The translations under genes and the position numbers were made by a program. Source: Elymus sibiricus (lineage: Eukaryota > Streptophyta > Magnoliopsida > Poales > Poaceae). From it: DNA of 64,000 nucleotides. The DNA lies in assembly GCA_039707655.1 (NCBI GenBank), contig CM077667.1, positions 60,665,628 to 60,729,627 on the forward strand, written 5' to 3'. How positions within the stretch are numbered: position 1 is the stretch's first letter; each line of letters opens with the position of its first letter. Shown here piece after piece: positions 1 to 12,300 of the stretch. The notes under the pieces were generated by a model. The model saw only the letters and a program-made list of their open reading frames with translations. It did not search any database and was not told where the DNA came from.

Positions 1-254
1 CTCCCCGCCGGCCACACCGCGCCTTGCCGCCCCCCCTTCTCGCCATCGCCGGTGAGCAGCCTGGCCGCCGCGTCCCCCCCCCCCCCCCCGCTGGCGGCCG
101 CCGCGGCGTGCTGCTGCGTGCGCGCGAGAGAGAGAGTGTGTGCGTGTGCGTGTGCAGGGTGTGTGTGTGTGTCTATGTATGTATGTATGTATGTATGTCC
201 TAAAAACAAAATAGAAATAAAAATAATGTATAAATAAATAACGAAATTTGTAAA
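1..254. other. Left flank: GC-rich stretch, poly-C run and microsatellites
   Basis: The first 110 bases are very GC-rich and include a long C run near 77-90. From about 125 to 200 there are GT-rich and then GTAT repeats, and an AT-rich tail runs up to the MULE terminus. I see no convincing gene. By position it may be the left half of the LTR whose right half resumes at about 13,922, with the MULE inserted between, but I could not match it base by base. Confidence 0.5.
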
Positions 255-290
255 ATCCGAACGTTCGGATCTGTTCATTAGATCCGAATG
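255..290 (+). repeat. Left terminal inverted repeat with hairpin
   Basis: It contains the perfect palindrome ATCCGAACGTTCGGAT (255-270), which overlaps a hairpin with stem TTCGGATCT / AGATCCGAA (264-272 and 280-288) and a 7-base loop. The right end of the element at 13,889-13,917 forms the same structure, also with a 7-base loop. Confidence 0.7.
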
Positions 291-1542
291 TCGTCATCTC
301 CGTCGGTTGGCAATCCCACGGCCGAAACTCCCCCGCACGATAACGAAACTGCCCCCGCACGGTAACTGGCGTGTGAGAGAGAGACGTTTTCGTCGCTGTG
401 TCGCTGGATGTGGGGTCGCACCGCTCGCTTCTCTCCCTCCATTTTCTCCTCCCCGGCTCCGCCGCTCCGCTCCGTCCCACTCCGCCGCTCCAATCTTCAT
501 CGCCCCACTCCGCCGCTCTCCTCCCCACTTCGCCATTCACTCGCCCCGCTCCGCCACTCCATTTCCCCCCGGTGAACCAAGGCGGATTCGAGGCGGAATC
601 GATGCGGAAACGAGGCGGATTGAGGCGGGTGGCCGGTGGTTGATTCTGCGGTGGTCGTCGGCAGAAATCGTTCCGGTGAGATTTCCCACACCCCTTTTTG
701 TTTGCGCCGTGGGTTGAACCCGGGGTTTCGCGGTCGATTTTTGTGAGATTTGTGGTTGAAGCACTGTTTGCTGGCCGGTGGTGGTATGTGTCTGATCCTC
801 ACCCCCTCCCCCGGCGGTTACATCTAGATTTGTGAATATATACGAATCTATACACCTTCATTTGTTTCGGGATCAGAGGTGTGCTTAGTTGATGTATTGC
901 GCGAGGTGTGTCTGGTTTAGATTCATCAGGCAGCTGTAATCTATGTTACCGCATATCTACCAGTACTCGTTAATTGTAGTTACCACTTGATTTGGTCTCT
1001 GTTACCACGAAATTGCATGGTAGGCCACATGCTTCAGATCCAACATGTTTTTCCATGTCCTTTTTGGTTGTGATTTCCACTGTATTTTTTGTTAGTTGTT
1101 ACCATTAATTTCATCTATTTTTTCTTCAAATTACCAGTGTTTTTAGAAACAATTTGTTGTCATTTTGGCTTTGTGATTACCTATGTATTTATCAGTGTTT
1201 ACCTTGAAATGCCACTGTAGTTCACTAGTAGTTTATGTCTAGCTTAATGCTTGATTTTTGGATTGGCTAATTACTTCAAGTTATCACTGTATTTTGTTTG
1301 TTGTTACCATGAATTTCATATATTTTGACTTCAAATTACCAGTGTTGTCAGAAACAATTTTTTTGTTGTCAGTTGTGAAAGTTATCATGTCTGATAAGTA
1401 CTAGTTACCAGTCTCCTGCATACAAGTTACCACAATAGTTTTTGTTAGGATTTTGGTTGCTATGTCATTCAATTCACCTTTTTCATCTATTTAATTTGTC
1501 AGCCTTTAATTGTTGTTCTTCTTTTTATTTGGCAGGTGCACG
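291..1542 (+). promoter_or_regulatory. Promoter, leader exon and first (5'UTR) intron of the Ulp1-like gene
   Basis: Bases 291-675 are GC- and pyrimidine-rich, as in many grass 5' leaders. A good donor (CCG/GTGAGA) lies at 676 and an acceptor (TTTGGCAG) ends at 1535. Most of 676-1535 is therefore probably a 5'UTR intron ending seven bases before the ATG at 1543. The intron carries the GGTAAC motif in reverse orientation: seven exact GTTACC copies were counted between about 945 and 1435, with none in the forward orientation. The transcription start was not located. Confidence 0.5.
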
Positions 1543-4500
1543 ATGCCGCCAAGGAAGCGCAAAGCAGTTGGTGGTGACCATGGGGAAGTTCCTTCGAAGA
1601 AGCCGAAGTGGCCTCCCTCTCGGAACAGGGCTTCCCCTACCATGCTTTTGACGGCTTGCAAGGACATGCCTGATGAGAGGAAAGATGCCATTGACGAAAT
1701 GAATTTCAGAAGCCTTAGGGGTATCAAGTGCGACCACCTTTTCAGTTATCTCAGCGAGTGGCTTACTGGTTTGTACGATCCAGATTCTCGGGAGGTGGTT
1801 GTTCCAGGGTGTGGCAGGATCCCCGTTGACGAGGAATCTGTTTATCGCGTCATGGGTGTGCACCGGGGTGGGGAGGATGTGCCATACAACCTGCCTACAG
1901 AAGCTGACTATGAATTGGGTGAGGAGATGTTTGGTGATCTTGGTTATACACCGAAGATGACAGATGTCCTTGAGCTTATCACTAATTCTGACAATCATGA
2001 CGATAATTTCAAGCGGATGTGGCTTATGCTTGCCGGCAATACTGTGATTGCGCCTACTACTTCCAACAAGGTCAGCCCCAGATGGTACGGTGTGCTGGTA
2101 AGTATTTGACATTCTTGACTATGTGGTGGTCAGTTTACCTATTGCTTGTGATAACTTCCATCATGTTTGCATGGTAACCGCATTGCTTCCTTCCATCTTA
2201 ATTGTTGTCCCCTTTTGTTCCTTGTATTTTTGCAGCGCAACCTTGAGAAAGTTAAAGATCTTAACTGGGCCAAGTTCATTGCTGAGGAGCTCCAAAAGGC
2301 ACTATCTAAGAAAAAGCCCACTAAGGGTTGTCTTCTTTTCTACAATGTTAGTGCTGCTGCTTTTTCGTTTTCTTTCTCTTGCTTTTGTTAGCTCTTTATT
2401 TTTAGGTGTATCCTGAACACATTAAACATTCTTACCAGCTTCTGTACATTGATGCGATCGACCTCACTGGGCTTGACATCGTGTTGCCTGATGGTGAATT
2501 TCCTATTAATGTTTGGTCGAAGGAGGAGATATCTCAACTGCTTAGTAAGGATGTCCAAGCGGATGAAATTTCTTTTGGGAGACTTCCGGTAACTTGTTTC
2601 ATTTTTCTGTTGATTTCGTGCACTTTCAGCTACCGCATTTGTTTTTGACCTTTTTTCTCACTTCATTTTTCTTTATCACAATTGATCAGTTGAAACCCCA
2701 ATTTGGTGTCGATCACTCCTTGTTTGGCGATTTACAAGGCCTTGGGAAATTCGTACGCGTGCATGTCCCCCAGAACTGCAGTGAACAGGTGTGCTCTTTT
2801 TCTTTTCTTTTTTTTGTGTGTGGCCTTCTCCTTCTGCTTTCTCCTATTTTGATTTCTGATGTGTAATTTCTTGTTGTAATTTGCTGGTAACTTATGTGCA
2901 CTTGTGTGGTAAATTATGAAAGCCCAGCTGGTAACCCATGCATTTAACCATAACATTTTTTTTAATTTACTGGTAATTTATTCTGTCAGTTGATGATAAC
3001 TATAGTTGTATTGTTAATGTAACTTATGCATCTGACTGTCATTTGATGATAACCATAACATTTTTTTAATTTACTGGTAACTTCTGCTGTCAGTTGATGA
3101 TAACTATAGTTTTATTGTTATGGTAACTTATGCTTTGATTTGATGGTAACTTATGCATATGATGAGATTATGTTTATTCAATTTGTTTCTGATTCTTTTC
3201 TGGTTGTGTCTTTTCATTAGTTCATGTTCTTTTAATAACTGAGAATCACATTATTTTTGGTAACTTATTTTATTTTCCGTGTTGTTTGCTTTCTTTTTTA
3301 CTTTTTATGCAGAAACTTGCAAAGGCTTCAGAGATTGTGGGTCGATTTTCATCAGGCTTAGTGGGCCTGCTTGGCGATCTTGTGCAAGGTCTTGTAACCC
3401 TTGATGATGCAGGCATTTCTCATGTGTCTCGTTGTCTTGAGGCAGACATTGGTGCGGTTTCTACTGCTACCCGCAATGTGGCAAGGCCCCATCCTCCACG
3501 CCGTACTCGTCAAACTGATAGCGCTGGCAAAAATGTTGCTAAAGATTCAGAGACTGAGAGTGATTTTGCGGGTGATGAGAGTGACGAGAGTGATGACTCT
3601 GATGATGAAGATGATGACACTGGTTACCATGTTGTTTACCATGGTAAGAAGCATCGTAGTTCTTCTTGCAGTGGGGCGGCGTGTGAGGCTTCTGGCAGCA
3701 GGGCAGCGGGTGTAGAGTCCTCGGAGTCGGTTGATGCTGATGACGTTGATGTTGACGTTGATAATGTCGAGGAAGATGATGCAAATGTCGAGGCAGACGA
3801 TGGTGCAGTAGCAAATATCCAAGCCTCGCCTGTCCGTGCGGGTGATGAACCTGTCATCGAGTCCCAGATCATGCTTACCGCTGCATCTAACACGACCTCA
3901 GGCGGCTCAGGGGATGGTATGTGTAGCCAGCGTGGCATGACAGACACGCAGACGGAGTCGGCCACTGATTCTTCTGTGAAACAATGTGGCGCTCAGCTCG
4001 TCAAGGCTTTGGCCTACAAGAGAAGGCGCAAGAATTTGAAGCTGCCATCTCCACCCCGTCCAGCTTCGCCACGTGACCCCGCCCCTCCGTCAGAGATGGA
4101 TGTTCACGCTGCTGTCAAACAAATTGTTGTTGAAGAGCTTGGGATTGGTGTTGCTGAAAAAGGAAGTGGTGTTGTGATTCCAGCCTCAACTCATAAGAAG
4201 CAAGTTCCTCGCAGGTGATATATTTTTTGTGTCATATTAGCTTAATTTTGTTTTTGTACTTGTTCACTGCATGGTAGTTTCTTCTGTTAGTATGTGGTAA
4301 TTATAGTATTACATTCCTGATAACTTGCAAACTCTTTTTTGTTTTCTTGTTATATGCTTTGTTTTCTTCCTTTATGTTCCTAAACTAGTGCTGCTAATCA
4401 TGTTGTTAAATAATATTTTGTTTATTCAGGGCACCTGCGAAACAAGTCGGTCCTCCTAAGCCGTCATCAAGTGTCCTTGCATCAAGGTATTTTGTTCTCC

Positions 4501-7500
4501 ATTTTGTTTTCTTGCATAAGAATTTTCTTGTTTAGTTTTCATTTAGCTACTTCTTTTGGTTAAGTTTGGATTTACAAAGGCCTTTTTTATGGTGTTTACT
4601 ATCCACATGGTAACTTATGTTGTAAAATGCTAGTAAGCTAGTAGTACTAATCTGATAACTGCATTACATTATTATGGTAACTTTGCATTTTTTTCAAACT
4701 TGTGGTTTTTTGTTCTTCCTGATATATAGGTGACATGTTCCATGACACAGTTAAGAGCATGATATTTTTTTTGTTTTTTGCAGTCAGAAAAAATCAAACA
4801 AAGCTGTTAAGAAGGTGCGTTTCGAAGCTGTTAAGACTAGGTCTTCTCCTCGTCTGAGATCACTTCAGTCACAACCGGTAGAAACTGAATTTGTTTATCT
4901 TGAAGAACAGCCCACGGCAACATCTCCTGTTGCTGTTCCAGAAGTTAGTGTGACGGGCTCTTCGCCACCTTCTCAAGCTGATGCTGCTGCAGATCCGTCA
5001 CAAACCGTCGTTGTTGATCAGCTTGCTGCAGCGGCCACCATCACTGCTGCTGTCGAAGAGATCGCCGCTGCAGCAGTTATTGAGGAAGAAGCAGCAGTTG
5101 ATATGCAGGTTGACCAGATCACTCCTGCAGAAATTGGTATGCACGAATGTCCCTTCAGTGTGTGGAATTTTAGTCTCGTTTGTCTTTTCTTACAATGGTA
5201 ACATATGTTTGTTGTCCTTCCATCTTCTGCAGCTGAACCTGTTGAAGAAACCACTGAACAAGTTGCTGAAGTATCTGTGCCCCCCGTTGCTGGAGTGATT
5301 GTTGCAGAAAGTGAGGTTGGTGAACAGCCAACAGCTCCAGGTAAATATGCATGATTCTTATGGTAACTACAATATGTGCATTGTGGTAACCTGCATACTT
5401 TGTACTGGTAAGTTTCATCTTTTTCTGTTGATAACTTTCAATTTTTGATGTGCACTTTCTTGTTTTAGAGCCAGTTGTCAATGATGTGATCCAAGATGAA
5501 TCTGCTGATGCCAATGTCCAAGATGAGGTCCATGTGGCGGCGCAGGATGAAGTTCAAGCTGAAGCTGCTGATGTTCAAGCCGAGGATCGAGGAGATTCTG
5601 TTGTGGATAGAGTGCCTGGTGATTTCACCCCACCAAGCTGCTCTCTTGGCCTCGACTCCATTTTTGCTGCGACGCCTCCAGAAGAATCCCGTGCATCAGC
5701 TCAGGTCACACCGGCAGCTCCTCCAGCGGTAGCTTCTGTCCAGAGCATTCCTGTAGCACCACAAGCAGCATACTTCTGTACTGGTAAGTTTCATCTTTTT
5801 CTGATGATAACTTTCAATTTTTGATGTGCACTTTCTTGTTTTAGATCCAGTTGTCAATGATGTGGTCCAAGATGAAGCTGCTGATGCCAATGTCCAAGAT
5901 GAGGTCCATGTGGCGGCGCAGGATGAAGTTCAAGCTGAAGCTGGTGATGTTCAAGCCGAGGATCGAGGAGATTCTGTTGTGGATAGAGTGCCTGGTGATT
6001 TCACCCCACCAAGCTGCTCTCTTGGCCTCGACTCCATTTTTGCTGCGATGCCTCCAGAAGAATCCCGTGCATCAGCTCAGGTCACACCGGCAGCTCCTCC
6101 AATGGTAGCTTCTGTCCAGAGCATTCCTGCAGCACCACAAGCAGCAGCACCAGCACAAACCGGACGAGCACCCCCAAGAGCAGCAGGACCACAAGTAGGA
6201 GCAGCACCACAAGCAACGGCAGGACCTTCAGTCGCGGTGCTAGCGCTTGCATCTCCTGTCGCGGACCCAATCGAAGTTCAACCAGTGGCTTGGGCTCCGC
6301 CTCATGACTCTGGTAAGTGAAGACCTTTTTGTGTCTTCGCTTCACAAGAAAGATTGAATGACGCCGATGTTTGGTTGAAGACTCATCTTACCGTTTTTTG
6401 TGCTTGTGTTATTATGTTAGTACTTTTATTTACTATGTGTGTGTGGGTATGGATGAATGTAATTTGAATCTTCAGGCTTTGGGTTATGGTGTGAACATTA
6501 ACCGTCGTGCCGTTTAGTTGCTTTTGTATTTTGATCCCTCCCGTTGCAATTCATTTTTTACTGCTTTACGTCTGCAATCGCGATATACTTTTAGTATTTT
6601 GTTTAGTTATCATATCTAATTCCCTCCCTGGTGACACACATCTCCTACCCCCCCCCCTCCCCCTGGTAACATTTCATTTGTGATGTTACACATATCCACT
6701 GGTAACTTACATTCAAACTGATGATAACTTGTGTCTGTACAGGATGGTAACATTCTTTTTACAACCCCTGATATCATTTCTCCTTCTTTTACTCTTGGTG
6801 ATAACATAACTTTTTTACCAGCTGATAACATTTGTCATTCATCTCTCGTGGTATCGTCTTCATTTTTTCTTTGTGTGCCTACTATGTTGAATACCCCTCC
6901 TACTTTTTGTGTATGCTATAAGTAGTGATGTCTTGATAATTGCATAATTCTTATCTTATAACTTTCACTATCCCCTTTATTTTGAATTTATCCCCTGATA
7001 TAGCTTTCATGTCACGCCTTCTACTTGGCTGATAATCCTTCATAATATATCTGGTAATTTCCATAACAATGGGTGATAATTATGTTACTTCTTCCTGTTA
7101 ACTTTTCACTCTCCCCTACAAATCTATCACCTGGTATAACCTTTTGATACCACCCCTTTTCTGTTGTGCTGATAACTCATCCTTGTATTTATGGTAACAT
7201 TCATATTTATTGTGGTTTGTAACTTCATGCGAACATCCATTTTTTACACTTTTATCATGTCCCAACCTTATCTTTTCTTTTTTTATACAATCTTTGAAGT
7301 TCGTAGTGTTCGAGTGTACGATGTCGAAATTGACGATGATGAAGTACTCATGTGGTGGGAACAATATGATCATGACAACACAGCAGCAAAAGGAGAAGCT
7401 ACTGCAGCCAAAGGAAAACCTGCTGCGGCTGCTGCGCAAGGAGGTAATCCTTTTTGGCAGTGCATAGTTTGTGTGACAATAATATCATTCCTCTGATAAC

Positions 7501-8871
7501 TCAGGGACCCACCTGTGATAAGTCCATCACATACTGGCTGATAACTATTTTTTTGTCCAGTGATAACTCCTTTTTTCCATCACCAATCCTATTGTTCTAA
7601 ATCTTTCACCTTACTTCACAGATATTTGTCAAAGCCCCACCTTTGTTACACCAGTTTTACCACTACACGATGAGCATAAGCAGGACATTGCCACACCTAG
7701 GTCGTTAATTCGGAAAGTTAGGGTTGCCCGCCCGTCCCAATACCTTCTGCCGCCATATTCGACACTCCAACCCAGTGAAGATGATGAGGCTGTTTATAAC
7801 GAGGTCATCAAGCATACAACTGATTCGAACTCCAAGATTAAGGAGTATGAAATTATTTTTCTTTTTTTGTATACTCTCACTGTATAACATTCTGTTGCCA
7901 TTACATTTTTTGAGTTGCTCCCCTCTTGTTAACGCAGTATTAGGGTAATTGACATCGATGGGAGGTGGGTGATGCTTGGGGAGCTTGCTAATTGTGTGAG
8001 AGAAATTGGGCAGGTTCTAACGAGTATTTCTGAGTTGCATGTACATGTTCTTCAATATTTGGAATTGCCAAACAAGATTATCTTCCCTTGGTTGATGTCT
8101 GTTTATCTTCTTGTTGGAGACTTCAGCTGCAAATCAGTATTGCATCATTTTCGACGGGACCATCGGTACATTTCGAGTCATCAAAATGAGGTACTGGTAA
8201 CTTCAACTTTCATATCCTGGTAACATATTGTTTTTTCATGGTAGACTACCAGCCAGCATTTGTATATTCTGTCATGTGATAACTTGTTTGTTTTCTCATG
8301 GTAACTTCTGTAACTTTTCCTGGTATCTTGTTCTGTTATCTTATCATAACTTTTTTTCTACCATATTTTTAGCTTCTATTCCCAGCGCTGCAAAAGTTGG
8401 GACCGGGACGAGATGACGGTCATTGGTATGTATTGTCGTTGAATCTTAAGGCGAAAAGATTTGAGGTTCTAGATTCATTGCGTGAAGAAGATAGCCCATC
8501 TTTACTTGAGCACGCAACGAGGTATATGAATGCTATAAAGAAGGCTTGGTTGATATCATACAAGGACTCGCACAAGCAAATCCAAGACTACGAGCTTGTG
8601 TATATTGATGTTCTTAAACAAGAGAACGGGTTAGTTGTGTATTCGTGTTCGTTTTTTCTTAGACCAAGCCCCATTTTGTGTGATATCCTGTTTTTATGTT
8701 CTCTGACAATCATTATCCGTTTTCAGCATTGATTGTGGATTCTTCACTTTCATGTTTCTGGAGCTGTGGAATGGGAAAATGATTCCTGCTTTCACCCATG
8801 ACCAAGTACTAGCACTCAGAAAAATCTTGACATCGAGGTGGCTAAATCACACTAAAAACAAGTGCAAATAG
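1543..8871 (+). CDS. Ulp1/SENP-type (C48) cysteine protease-like protein carried by the MULE
   Basis: Fifteen exons join without a stop: 1543-2097, 2236-2346, 2406-2588, 2690-2788, 3313-4214, 4430-4486, 4784-5136, 5233-5340, 5469-5783, 5845-6312, 7300-7443, 7622-7844, 7938-8190, 8373-8629 and 8727-8871. Together they give 4,173 bases and 1,390 aa. The start is the first ATG after the leader intron and is followed by a basic stretch (PPRKRK). The N-terminal 380 residues resemble the conserved domain that precedes ULP domains in grass TE proteins. The middle is acidic, then Ala/Pro/Val-rich and low complexity. The C-terminus is a ULP catalytic core: His in GHWYVLSLNL (codon 8421), Asp in FEVLDSL (8472), Gln in LKQENG (8619) and Cys in DCGFF (8734), spaced as in SUMO proteases. 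The likely role is removal of SUMO or a related modifier; which modifier is unknown. Exons 9 and 10 are tandem duplicates. The acceptor of exon 11 (GAAG/TT) is the weakest boundary. Confidence 0.8.
2951..3160 (+). repeat. Intronic tandem duplication, period about 105 bases
   Basis: A block beginning TAACATTTTTTT, AATTTACTGGTAA at 2951 recurs at 3056 with the same order of landmarks: CAGTTGATGATAACTATAG, then TATTGTTA, then GTAACTTATG. It lies in the intron between exons 4 and 5 of the Ulp1-like gene. Each unit carries several GGTAAC or GATAAC motifs. Confidence 0.75.
5401..6146 (+). repeat. Tandem duplication of an intron-exon unit (376 bases) in the Ulp1-like gene
   Basis: Bases 5401-5776 are repeated almost exactly at 5777-6146, an offset of 376 throughout. 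Each unit includes the end of an intron, the acceptor, and a whole exon starting with the codons for PVVNDV. Only scattered substitutions separate the copies, so the event is recent compared with the rest of the gene. The reading frame is kept through both. The first copy ends in a short exon tail (AYFCT) read from former intron sequence. Confidence 0.9.
6313..7299 (+). repeat. Long intron packed with GGTAAC/GATAAC motifs
   Basis: This 987-base intron separates exons 10 and 11 of the Ulp1-like gene. From about 6630 to 7260 it carries many copies of TGGTAAC, TGATAAC and close variants, all in the forward orientation. There is also a C-rich run near 6650. I saw no further coding sequence. Confidence 0.7.
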
Positions 8872-9357
8872 TGGCGCTATCATTTGTTTGGCAGCAATTC
8901 ATGAGGTATTTACTGTCGTCATCTTTGTTTTCGTCGTGCTAGTAGGTTTTCAGTTGTGAAAGAGGCAGCACATTTTTTGACAGTACAATACTTGTTCTGA
9001 TAAACAGCACTGCTGGTAACTTATTTTACCAGATCTGGTAACTACCATTTTGTAGGGCCGATAACTATCAGTAAAACAGAGTGCTTTTTTGATGACCAAT
9101 TATTTTTGAGGTGACATAGGTGACACAACTATAAACTTCTGTTAACACACAGTATCAATGCTGATAACTTTTACATGTTCTTACGATAAATCTCATCCAC
9201 AAAGTACTTAACACTCAAACCACTAAAGTGTCGATAAACTTACACGAATATAGGTACGATAATTTGGATTACAATTTTCATCATGATAAAAATCAGCAAT
9301 TAAAATGCATTCAAGTTTCCTCTGTCCATTGATTTGTAGCGACGATCTTCATTTATC
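8872..9357. other. Tail-to-tail spacer between the two MULE genes
   Basis: The spacer of 486 bases between the stop codons of the two convergent genes must hold both 3'UTRs. It has several CTGGTAAC and GATAACT motifs and is otherwise AT-rich. No terminator-like structure was identified. Confidence 0.6.
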
Positions 9358-12300
9358 TCATTCACCTCTTGGTAGAGGCGAAGTGCAGTTGCGCTTGTCA
9401 TGGTTATGGCCGCCGCATACCCTACACTTCCTTTGTTTAGATGGTTTTGCAATGTCAAATGGATCCTGAACCTTTGTTGTTTTTGGCCTCCCTTTAGTGA
9501 CTGTCCTCGGAGGGTCTTGTATGATTATTGTGTTTGATGATTGTGATGCGGTGCCACCCAGCTGCTTGAATGCAATGGCTGGCATGTTGACGCTAGTTTT
9601 TATCGTCACGGGGATGCTAGCTTGTTGTGTTGTTTGGATGTCCACTTGCTGTGCGATATGTATGTTTGTTTGCTGTTCGACACGCACTGGAATAGAGCAT
9701 GGATCTGGCTGTGATTGGAATGATCCTCTTGCTTCTTCCTTCTCTGCTCTGGCTCTCCTTAGCTGGCTCTTTCTTAGTGTCTCCATCTCTTCCTTGAAAG
9801 CATATAGGTGCTTTTCGGCCACCCTGGCCCCATCTTCTGTGAGGCAAGCGTCCTTGGCTGTCGACTTGAAATCCTTAAGCATTGATGTATACCGCATGAC
9901 GCTTTTGCCCCCCTCTGGCATGCTCTTTTTAACTGTTGGTTGTTCAATATCAGGCTCAACTAGATCTTCTTCTGGATCCCAAGTCCACCTCCTTAGGATG
10001 TACCTCTCAGGTATCTCATACACACCAATTTGGTCCATCACTCGTAGCACATGTGCGCATAGTATCCCATCTCGCTCGAACTTGCAACAAGTGCATGAAT
10101 ATGTCCCTTCATCCATGTTTGCTTCCACATGGTAGTCCCTATCCCCATACTTCGGTATGATTCCTCGGACTGAGCTACACCTGAATGTCCCATCTTGCAA
10201 TGAGTCGCATCTGTATCCAGTTTTTACCTTCATTTCCATCTGGAATTTGGAGTAAATATTCTGCGTGTAGAGGCCCCGCACCTGCAGCTCAAGTGGGTTG
10301 AACGAGTACGTGTCCATCTCTTTGTAAATTGTTTCCACTTGCTCTTTTGCCACGCTCACCAGCACTTTGGCTTGGATCGCAGTGTACTGTTTTGCAAATT
10401 CAACCAGCGAGTTTTTTGGGTTCACGTACTTCTTTAGCACAGAGTTGAAACCCTCGCTCCTTGCCGTGGTCTGCAGGAACGGAAAGAAATTGTGCATGTA
10501 GTACACCGGTACCCAGCATTCCTTGTTTTCCCACAACCAATGGAAATGTTCGTTGTCCGTCTGACCATGCTCATCAAGCATCTTCCACCATTTCTCTTCA
10601 AACTCTTCCACTGCATTAAAAAAGTCAGGGAGATGGTAACTTAAGATCACAGACAGTGGTAGCTTGCATGTAAATACATGGTAACTTAAACATAAGCTCC
10701 TGGTAACTTGCATCTACATATCAGTCAGTCAATGAGATGGTAACTTAAGATCACAGACCTTTTTGCATGTAAAGTGATTGTAGCTTTGAACAACAGATTA
10801 TGGTAACTTGCATCTACCTATCAGTCAAGGAGAGATGGTAACTTAAGATTGAATACCCTTTTTTGCATGTATAGTGATGGTAGCTTAAAAAACACATCCT
10901 GGTAACTTGCATGTAAAGTTATGGTAACCTAAATAAGAGTTTATGGTAACTGAAACATAAGAAAGGTGTTGCTAATGGTGTTTATATGGTGTGATGGGGT
11001 AGTGTAATACCAGTCAAACTGTTGTCACAACAATCCTTGAATGCCTTGTTCAATGGTTGATCATCAGCCATTAGCCTCCCAAGCTTCTCTTGTGCTTTCT
11101 TCATGATGTGCCATCGGCAATTCCTGTGTACTATCCCGATGAACACCGCATCAATAGCATTACTCATGGCAAAGTCCTGATCTGTGATTATATTCTTTGG
11201 CGCGACCCCACCCATCGCATGTAGGAATGTGTTAACAAGCCAAACAAAGTTTCCAGTCAGTTTGTTTCGAACAAAACCACACCCAAATTGGATGGACTGC
11301 CCGTGATTGTTAATGCCAATGAATGGCGCACACGGCATCTTATATATATTGGTCATGTATGTCGTGTCAAACGACACAATGTCATTGTATTTAGCGTATG
11401 CCCTACGCGATGGACCATCTATCCAGTACATGTTTTCCACCCTGTCTTCGTCATCAAGTTTAATTCTCCAATAGAAATCTGGATCCTTTGCCCTCAGCTC
11501 CTCAAAGTATGCAATCGTGCTACCCACGTCTGCGTTGCGGTACTCATTTCGAAATTTGGCTCGCTGATTTGCTAGGTCTTGCGTTGTGTAGGGCACAGCA
11601 TTAGGATCATCGTAGAACCATGAAATCAGTTGCATCTGCCTTGCGGTTTCTATGTTGCATTCGTGTAGAATCCATAAGAAGTCCACCTCTTCCTTGGGGA
11701 TGTGCCGGTGTGATGCTAGGAATTTGGCCAGGGAAGGCTTTCTGATTAGTGGGTGGTTATGATTGTCCTCAAAGTGTTCCACTCTCCACCAAGCATCCGT
11801 GTGCTTAAGATAGAGGTGTGCTGGACACTCAGTCCTCACAATCTTCCCTCTTTTTCTCTTCTTCACGATGCCTTTTGGGTTCTGCACATCTTGCTCCTCC
11901 TCCTTGTTCGGCTTTGGCTTGCCGTATTTTCCACACACCACAAGAGCTCTGGTCATTGTGTTGTCCTTCGTAGTTCTCGTGTACTCAGTCCTTATCCCAA
12001 ACCCATTCCTGAGCGCATATAGCTTGTAGTGGGCAATAGCGTCATCCAATGAGTCAAACTTCATTGTACCATCAGGAACCTTAGGCGTGGAGTACGCCTC
12101 AGTGTTAATGCCTCCTTGATCTCCGTTCAGCGCTCCTGTTTCTTGACTTGCCGGCTCGCTGACCGATATATCAAAGAATCTTTCCTTCGCCCCAATGCTG
12201 GCACTTGTTTCACTGCCTGGCCCAAGGATCCTCTGTTTAGATGTAGGTGGAGCACCTGCGCGTTGTTCACATGAAACAAACTGTCAGCTTTAAAATCTTT

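Noticed and set aside
307..717. Open frames in the GC-rich left leader of the MULE
   Set aside because: Overlapping frames on both strands with arginine- and proline-rich composition; best explained as GC-rich leader sequence.
9497..10135. 212-codon open frame on the plus strand opposite the transposase
   Set aside because: It is the antisense shadow of the transposase exon, which has clear domain motifs on the minus strand.
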